Origin: Vespa crabro
Lineage: Eukaryota; Arthropoda; Insecta; Hymenoptera; Vespidae
Assembly (NCBI RefSeq): GCF_910589235.1
Contig: NC_060965.1
Coordinates: 4,262,901 to 4,326,900, forward strand
DNA: 64,000 nucleotides
Direction of reading: 5' to 3'
The notes under the pieces are model-generated. The model saw nothing but the letters and a program-made list of their open reading frames with translations. It made no database searches and was not told the origin of the DNA. Numbering within the stretch: position 1 is the first letter of the stretch; each line of letters begins with the position of its first letter. This document shows, piece by piece, positions 57,506 to 64,000 of this stretch. The position numbers and the translations under genes are program-made.

Positions 57506-58317
57506 AAATAAAGAAGAAAGAAAAGATAAGAAATGAATGATGTTGCATAAATCAAAATTAACGCGATCAATTCAAAGGATTATATCGAATATAAAAGATT
57601 TGTTTCGTATAGAAAGATTCGCAACAAATTTCTACGCGAATGCTATTAACGACTAAACATGTACAGCGTACATGTAAGCGGTCGATCCAACGCGATAAGA
57701 ACGAAGAACGTTTAATTGCTTCCGAGATACTTGCTCGTGGATTACGATCCATTGTTTTTTTTTGTTTTTTTTTTGGTTTTTTTATAAGGATTAAAAAGAA
57801 AGAAGGGAGAAAAAAGGATGAAGAAAAAGGAGAAAAAGGCAAAATATGAAAAATGAAAATCACGTGTTTTTCTTTACTATCGTCATGTCATGATAAATCC
57901 TTTTCTAGGAATTTTATAAGTCCTCTAGTCGTCAATGAGGGAAAAAAGAGAAAAGAAAGACAAATAGAAAGAAAGGAAGAGAGAAAGAAAGAGAGAGAGA
58001 GAGAGAGAGAGACTTATAACCTAAAAGAAGCGAGAAAATGAGTATTCTTAAGTGCGTGAAAGAATTAATCTCGCGATATCGCTCGTAACGAGTTTTGTTA
58101 TCGAGGAAACATTAACGCTCGTTAACTATGAACACTTCGTAATCGATTTAATCGTGCGATTGAACAAATTACATAGAAAGAAGGGACACGATAAGACAGG
58201 AAATGTCAAATTCTGTTCGTCAGTTTTTTTCGAGTAAAGGAAAGGTTTCCAAGGAGATCGCATGGGTTTCTTATCTCAAAAAGAAATAAAGAAAGAGAAA
58301 GAAAGAGAGGAAAAAAA

Positions 58318-58321
<4 letters not shown>

Positions 58322-58348
<27 letters not shown>
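58322..58348. repeat. GA microsatellite
   Basis: Nearly pure GA. Confidence 0.94.
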
Positions 58349-58359
<11 letters not shown>

Positions 58360-58489
58360 GGAATTTAAAGGCCAGCTATAATTTATATCGAGTAGCGAGG
58401 GAGGAGAGGATAGTGGATAGAAAGGACAGTTTAAAAACGGTAGGAGGATGATTTTAGAGGAGCTTCGAGTCCTCTTGGTATAGACTTTT

Positions 58490-58610
58490 TCGCGTCGCTC
58501 AGGCCGTTTCTTAATTAATGCCAGCCGCTTAGAGGTTCGGCGTTTCGTTATTACAAACGTAACGGTCGTATTAGCCGCGTCTGGAATGCCGACCGATCGA
58601 CGATGGCGAA
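58490..58610. promoter_or_regulatory. CpG-rich unique island with TTAATTAAT
   Basis: TTAATTAAT at 58511-58519 lies among words such as CGCGTCGC, GCCAGCCGC and CCGCGTCTGG. It resembles the other TAATTAAT islands of the window. Confidence 0.2.
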
Positions 58611-59639
58611 GAGTTTAAAAAAAAGAAAGACAGAGATTAACGTATAAGAAAGAGAAAGAGAAAAGGGGGCCAAGCAAAACCACACTACTCGCACGATGGA
58701 CCGCAAATCTGAGAGTTTATATGCGAAATCGCGGCGAGATCTTGGCGGTCCCCAGGGCGAAGTAATCTCGAACGCGTTAGGTACCGCCAACAGTGGAAAT
58801 CGTTCGAGTTTAATATCCTTAGTAGATGATCATTTTCTCTCTTTTTCTTTTTTCTTTTCTTCTTCTTTCTTTCTTTCTTTCTTTCTCTTTTTCTTCTTCT
58901 CATTTTATTTTATTTGTATTTTGTTACTATTTTTATCATATTTCCTTTTTCCCTACTTGCCCGATTATTTCAACCAATAGCCCTCGTCATGAATTCGATT
59001 CGTTCACGTTTCTTGATAACATTTTGGCCCCATGTCCACGAGATATTATTTCTTTCTTTTACATAGGCTATCCTATTGAAAGCAAGAACACCGTATTACC
59101 TAGTGGATTCTCTTCGAAGTAGATCGATGAACTTCTTGCCTCTAATCGTTCTCTTCCACCTGTACTTAGGTTACGTACTTTGCGGTTTAGCGTACATTCC
59201 ATACTAATTGGATAGTTCTTGTTCTTCGATTCTTCCATACCTTTCTATTCGCAATTCTATCCGCACGAAAGAAATTCACGAACCGTAACGAACGACTTTA
59301 AAAGAACCAGACGAGTATTGCTTGGATGGACGTCGTGTTACGTCATTCGCAAGTAACTTAACATTTCGATTTTACAAAGAAAAGAAAAATAAAAAAGAAG
59401 AAGAAAAGAAAGAAGAAGAAGAAGAAGAAGAAGAAGGATAAAATAAAAGGATAATTTGAGTCTTACTCCATTGGCTATGGTTAACAGAAACGACAAGTTT
59501 AAAAGAAAAACAAAAAAAGAAAGAAAGAAAGAAGGAAAGAAAGAAAAAAACAAAAAAGAAATGTCGATAGGAAGTAAATAAGTACCATACACTTTATGAT
59601 CGAAGTAGCACGTGCTCATCGTTTCGTCGTCGCGTGCCG

Positions 59640-59880
59640 ATCATACAAGCGTCGTCCCTCTTGTTTATAAAGTAAAGAGAAGCCATGGATGCAGCCGGTG
59701 TTTTCCTCCGGTCCTGGACTCGAACGAGATTAGGCCCCGTGGTGCGTACCTATATAGGTAGGTACGTGTTGCCCGGCATAAATCCGGACCCCCTCCATAA
59801 ATTGCGATACGGTAGCATTAAAGTGAAAATAATGTATGAAATTTGCCTTTTGATCATTTTGTCGGCCGCCGGCGTGTGGC
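59640..59880. promoter_or_regulatory. Low-repeat island with palindromic TATA word
   Basis: TACCTATATAGGTA at 59747-59760 is a perfect 14-bp palindrome containing TATATA. It is followed by GGTACGTG and GGCATAAATCC. The sequence is complex and GC-richer than its surroundings. It could be a promoter or a conserved element, or the 5 prime part of the small open frame at 59685-59975. Confidence 0.18.
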
Positions 59881-59975
59881 TTCCGCTTATTCTTCTTTTC
59901 TTTCTACTCTCTTTTTATTATCTTATCCTCCCCCTTCACTACTGGATCTTAGGAAGATACGTACCTACAATATGA
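59685..59975 (+). CDS. Weak candidate 96-aa ORF with hydrophobic C-terminus
   Basis: The frame starts at an ATG in a favourable context (gccATGG) and encodes about 45 mixed residues, then a strongly hydrophobic segment from roughly residue 50 to 90 that could form one or two membrane helices. It lies in one of the few low-repeat, CpG-containing islands. Against it, the hydrophobic half coincides with a pyrimidine-rich stretch at 59880-59940, which makes Leu, Ile and Phe codons by composition alone. I recognise no family and see no neighbouring exon. The pyrimidine tract followed by AG could equally be a splice acceptor environment. Confidence 0.12.
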   Translation: MDAAGVFLRSWTRTRLGPVVRTYIGRYVLPGINPDPLHKLRYGSIKVKIMYEICLLIILSAAGVWLPLILLFFLLSFYYLILPLHYWILGRYVPTI

Positions 59976-60384
59976 TCTGCTATTCCTTGCCCGAAGGAGG
60001 AAACAACCACCTTCAAACACTATCGAATTAGAACCGAACGATGTTCATTTTTTCTTTTTTTCTTTGTTTTCTTTTTCGATTTTCTTCATGTATTTATTTT
60101 TTTAATTTTCTTCTTCTTCTTCTTCCTTTTCTTTTTTTTTTTGTTATTATTACGACCTTTTAAAACAAATTTTATCTACCTTGTTATCAACCTTAAACCT
60201 TTTCGTAATATTTATTAAACAATACCATGGATAATCATGTGACTGTTCACCGATTCGAAAAATAGATGCCACAAGTGATCAAAAAATAATGACACAAGTA
60301 CCAACCTGTTCGAATACAGATCGATAAACTTTTTATTTAACGCTCATATTATCGTTGATTTTTCCTCGGTTTTTAAGAACAACG

Positions 60385-60429
<45 letters not shown>
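60385..60429. repeat. CT microsatellite
   Basis: Pure CT for about 42 bases. Confidence 0.96.
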
Positions 60430-60430
<1 letters not shown>

Positions 60431-61923
60431 ATTCTTCTAAGGATACATTCGGAATCGCAGGATTAACTCGTATAACTCTGGCTTATCTTCTTTAGCGTGT
60501 TCCTTTGCAAGACAAGTCCGCAAGAAATTATCGCGCACAAATTTTGCAGGTGGCCCTCCGTAGAGAGCAGGACGATCGTTAAAATACCGAAAAGAGAAAA
60601 AGAAAAAGAGGATCGGTCGTTCGGGTCATTACATTGGTTGATAATTAATGGTGACCGCGGCATCCGCATAGTGAACGAACGACAAAGAGAGAAAAAAAAG
60701 AAAAAGAGAGAGAGAGAGAGAGAAGGAGGGTTAGAGAAACAGGAGGAGGATCGGCAGCCAACGATCATTCAAATAATATGCAAGCTCATAATTAATTTAC
60801 CATCCCTCGAGAAAGGCTGATAGGCAGCGAACACAATTAAGAAATGACGCCTTCTTAATATTGGAGATGGTGCCGAATTAAAATTCGCTGAGGTAAAAAT
60901 GTTAAAAAGTTAAAAAAGAAGATGAAGAGAAAAAAAAGAGATGAGAATAAGGGAGAAAGAAACATAGTTAAGGAACAAGTAGTGTATAGTTAAATATGTA
61001 TGGTTGACAAGTGAAGTCCCATTAACAAGAAACGATGTCTTCTTAATGTACCGATGATGATGACGACGATGATAATGATAATGATGATGATGAGAAAGGA
61101 AAGAGAAAGACAGAGAATATTATCAATTAGAAAAAAATCAGAACTAGTTGATACGATCTTAATTATTTTCATTCAATCATATTATTAAAATCATTAATAT
61201 GCCTTTAAAAATTGCTATATTTATAAGTGATATGTTAATTACTTATCAAAATTTACAATAAACAAAATAATTCATTCACTTATTTACTATTTATTATTTA
61301 GTTCAATGTATGATACAACAATGTATTCATCTTTCTCGTAAGAATCCAAAATTGTTATGAATTTCTATAACTTAAAAATCATTCATAAATTCTTTATCTT
61401 ATCCCATTTGCAGATCGTGCTTCTAGTTAAACGTTATTTTCATTTTTTTTTCTTTTTTTTTTCGAAACGCGATTTTGAAAGAAAAAAAAAAAGAAAAAGA
61501 CTGAAGAATGAAATACTACGAACAAATATTGATTATGACTATTCATTTTTATTCTTACGAATAACACTTCGTTATAAAGACAGATTATATATTTATTAAG
61601 TAGAAATTAATTAAAAGGCAATTATGAAATCGCACGATTATACATAAGTATTCTAAATTAATAGGTTCGAAAACAATGGATATGTTATCCCTTTGAGGTA
61701 TTACGACGAATTAATATTATAAACAAACGTAAATAATTTTTATCCTTTTGACCTAAGTCTCAACAATTGACGTAACATAATTGATTTATTTACGTTGTTA
61801 TCAGATCTTCGTGAATATCGCGTTAATTATTGATAAATAAATCGAGTAAGATATCAATAAAGAAAATCAAATTATTTCATGAATCATAATGATAAATAGT
61901 ACGTATTTTGAAAATCTCTTTCT

Positions 61924-61927
<4 letters not shown>

Positions 61928-61968
<41 letters not shown>
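61928..61968. repeat. CT microsatellite
   Basis: Pure CT core within a wider CT/TTTC tract. Confidence 0.95.
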
Positions 61969-61975
<7 letters not shown>

Positions 61976-62127
61976 ATCACTCTATTTCTCTCTCTTTTTT
62001 CTTTTACCTTTCATGTTTTGAATTTTGAATTGATATTATAATTATAAAATAAAACATCGAATATTTTCGTTTCATTGTTAACATAAAAATAGAAAATATG
62101 AGACAGAAGGAAATGTGTGAAGGAAAA

Positions 62128-62165
<38 letters not shown>

Positions 62166-62344
62166 TATAAAAACATAATAATAAAGAGAGAAAAGGATCA
62201 ACACTAAAAAGGGCCGATTCCTTTGCGGCCCTTCTTAGAGTCGTTATTGACGATCGATCTGCGCATTGACGGACAGCTATCGAGAAGTCCTCCCCGCTGA
62301 GTACACCGTCCTTACTTTTTATCCTTTGCCATGGATGACGTGGA

Positions 62345-62397
62345 ATAAGACGAAGAAGATGAAGAAAGAGAGAGAGAGAGAAGGAGAGAAAATGGAA

Positions 62398-62432
<35 letters not shown>
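62345..62432. repeat. GAA and GA arrays
   Basis: GAA/GAT units followed by two GA runs. Confidence 0.94.
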
Positions 62433-62727
62433 ATCTTAGCTTGGCTCCTTCGGAATATGGTCGCAATTACCACGGGAGATTAATGAGTCGATGCTCTCGC
62501 ACGATGCGAAACTACTCTACGGAGAAACCTTCCTCTTTGCAACCCTTCGTATTTTTTTTTTTCTTTTGTTTCTTTTTTCTTCTTCTTTACTTCTTACTCG
62601 TTCCTCCTTTCGAAGCTTCGTGCGAAGGAGAGAGTGAAAATTGAAAATTAAAATACCTATCGATAGGCTTAATCGGATCGATATCGTTCAAATATCGTTC
62701 GTTCTTTTCTTTTTTTCTCTTTTTCTT

Positions 62728-62760
62728 TTTTTTTTCTTTCTTTCTTTCTTTCTTTCTTTT
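62728..62760. repeat. TTTC array
   Basis: About seven TTTC units in a T-rich tract. Confidence 0.93.
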
Positions 62761-62931
62761 ATTTTTTTATCGAGCTCATAAATGAAAATTTTTAAAGAAG
62801 ATAAGTCCAGATAAAATATCGAATTTACGTGATTGACTGAGATCGATCAAAACGTTTTTGAGATATTACTGATTCACCTACTTCCACGATTTATTGGATT
62901 TTTATCCAAATTAACACACTAGTTTTGATTA

Positions 62932-62933
<2 letters not shown>

Positions 62934-62962
<29 letters not shown>
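62934..62962. repeat. AT microsatellite
   Basis: Alternating AT with one C interruption. Confidence 0.95.
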
Positions 62963-62963
<1 letters not shown>

Positions 62964-64000
62964 GATATAATTAAAATTAAATATAATTATATGTTATAAT
63001 AGATATTAGATAGAAAAGAGATACTTATATTATTGTAAATAAAAAGGAAAAATGAAAAAAGTTTATCGTTAAGCTTCGATCTTACGCGATCCTTACTCTA
63101 CTACGATCTTAGAACGACTGGCACAACGAACAAAACAAAAGGATATATAACACAGAGTAAATAGAAACAGAGGTCACATTACTATGTAACTACATGCTTA
63201 TTTAGATCATAGCATTCGTATTATTACGATAGTCATCTACGGTATATATTTTTTCTAAATAAATATTTTTCTATATATAATCTAATGTTAATTTCGATTT
63301 TCTCTATGACAATTCAAAAACATTAAATTACATCTTTAATAAATTATTTTGATAATGAAGATAAATCAATCATTGACAAATATATAGATTAAATTATGAA
63401 AAAAAAAAAAAAAATAATAAAAATAAATAATAATTTGTGTATGATTTAACAAACGATGATCCGTTCTATTTTAATACTTAATGAAAATGCATATCACGTT
63501 TCCTATTGAAATTACTTGTATAACTAGTTCCGACTTAAAGATATAGAGATTCGTATAGCTAAGAAGCGAATAGGTTGGTTACTCTTCAACGAACGCATCG
63601 CTCGACTTCCTCCTCAATTACCTCTAATAACCTCGTATAAAATTTCAATTGCTTTCATAATGTTTTCATATAAATTTCTAGGCCTTCCGATACGTCGATC
63701 GATTAAATCATGATTATAATTCTACTTAAGGTACAAACGAGTCCGAAAGAAACTAAAGAGCTTTGATGGATAACATTTAATTAATAATCCACCGTCTACA
63801 ATTTTCTTTGCGATCGACTATGAACCTTATAAGGAGAAGAATTTCTCATCCCTTTTCTTTTAACCCTTCTAATTAACCATCGATATAATTCCAACGTATT
63901 TATCACAAGAACAAAAAAAAAAAAAAAGAACAAAAAAATACGCGAAAGATTTATGTAAAATTGAATACCACTTTGATGTTAACTAACACGTGTTGTTAAC

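Larger units (their letters stand above)
56400..64000. other. AT-rich terminal block
   Basis: No recognised gene. GA at 56528-56605, 57306-57380, 57470-57505, 57985-58012 and 58322-58348, CT at 60385-60429, GA at 60702-60723, CT at 61928-61968, GA at 62135-62162 and 62401-62432, TTTC at 62728-62760 and AT at 62934-62962 are simple repeats. Unique DNA at 56700-57300, 58360-58620, 59000-59350, 60130-60380, 61100-61920 and 62960-64000 is mostly very AT-rich and carries no exon signal I can support. Confidence 0.75.

Noticed and set aside
1..64000. CRISPR array, operon or bacterial promoters
   Set aside because: The regular repeats are simple microsatellites without unique spacers, and the general sequence is eukaryotic in character.
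1..64000. Telomeric TTAGG arrays
   Set aside because: I saw isolated TTAGG or CCTAA words only, never in tandem.

Overview
The window looks like animal nuclear DNA, most probably from an insect and plausibly a hymenopteran (wasp, bee or ant). The evidence is indirect. The background is AT-rich, yet CpG words such as tcg, cga and cgat are common and not depleted. The sequence is saturated with long GA/CT microsatellites, poly-A and poly-T tracts, and GAA/TTC runs. There are no operons, ribosome-binding sites, rRNA, tRNA or CRISPR arrays. The order-level assignment is inference; no marker gene is present to confirm it.

I found no protein-coding gene that I can recognise. Nearly every open frame of 60 codons or more is the translation of a microsatellite (Arg-Glu runs from GA, Ser-Leu runs from CT, Lys or Phe runs from poly-A/T, Glu/Ser/Leu runs from GAA/TTC). 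Frames with non-repetitive sequence are short, match no family I know, and lack convincing exon boundaries. The window therefore reads as one long intergenic or intronic tract. I list three small open frames as weak candidates only.

Layout: 0-5 kb holds CT/GA/AT simple repeats and a weak TATA/initiator pair near 2.56-2.59 kb. 5-9.7 kb is AT-rich with a homeodomain-core island at 5.78 kb, a 40-base poly-A block at 6.67 kb and a GA/TC inverted microsatellite at 7.09 kb. 9.7-20.6 kb has many CT/GA arrays interrupted by GC-richer unique islands at 12.3-12.5, 13.4-13.6, 16.0-16.2, 17.1-17.26 and 18.2-18.3 kb. 20.6-35.7 kb is the most GA/CT-dense part. 35.7-46.5 kb holds a perfect 26-bp palindrome (37.63 kb), a 29-bp minisatellite (39.5 kb) and a recent 77-bp tandem duplication (45.77 kb). 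46.5-51 kb holds a TTAC array and then the most interesting interval. 51-64 kb is AT-rich, with TAATTAAT islands, a C-rich quadruplex-prone tract (55.19 kb) and a low-repeat island at 59.64-59.88 kb.

The most unusual signal is 49.25-50.45 kb. It is nearly free of microsatellites and contains diverged copies of the same short blocks (AGTATARCGTA, GTTCATTAGY with ACTAAT, and a roughly 46-bp block recurring 979 bp away), mixed with several nested hairpins. I cannot name this element. It could be an old transposon or SINE-like family, or a structured non-coding transcript. Several conserved-looking unique islands with homeodomain cores suggest regulatory DNA of a developmental gene outside the window, but that needs cross-species alignment.
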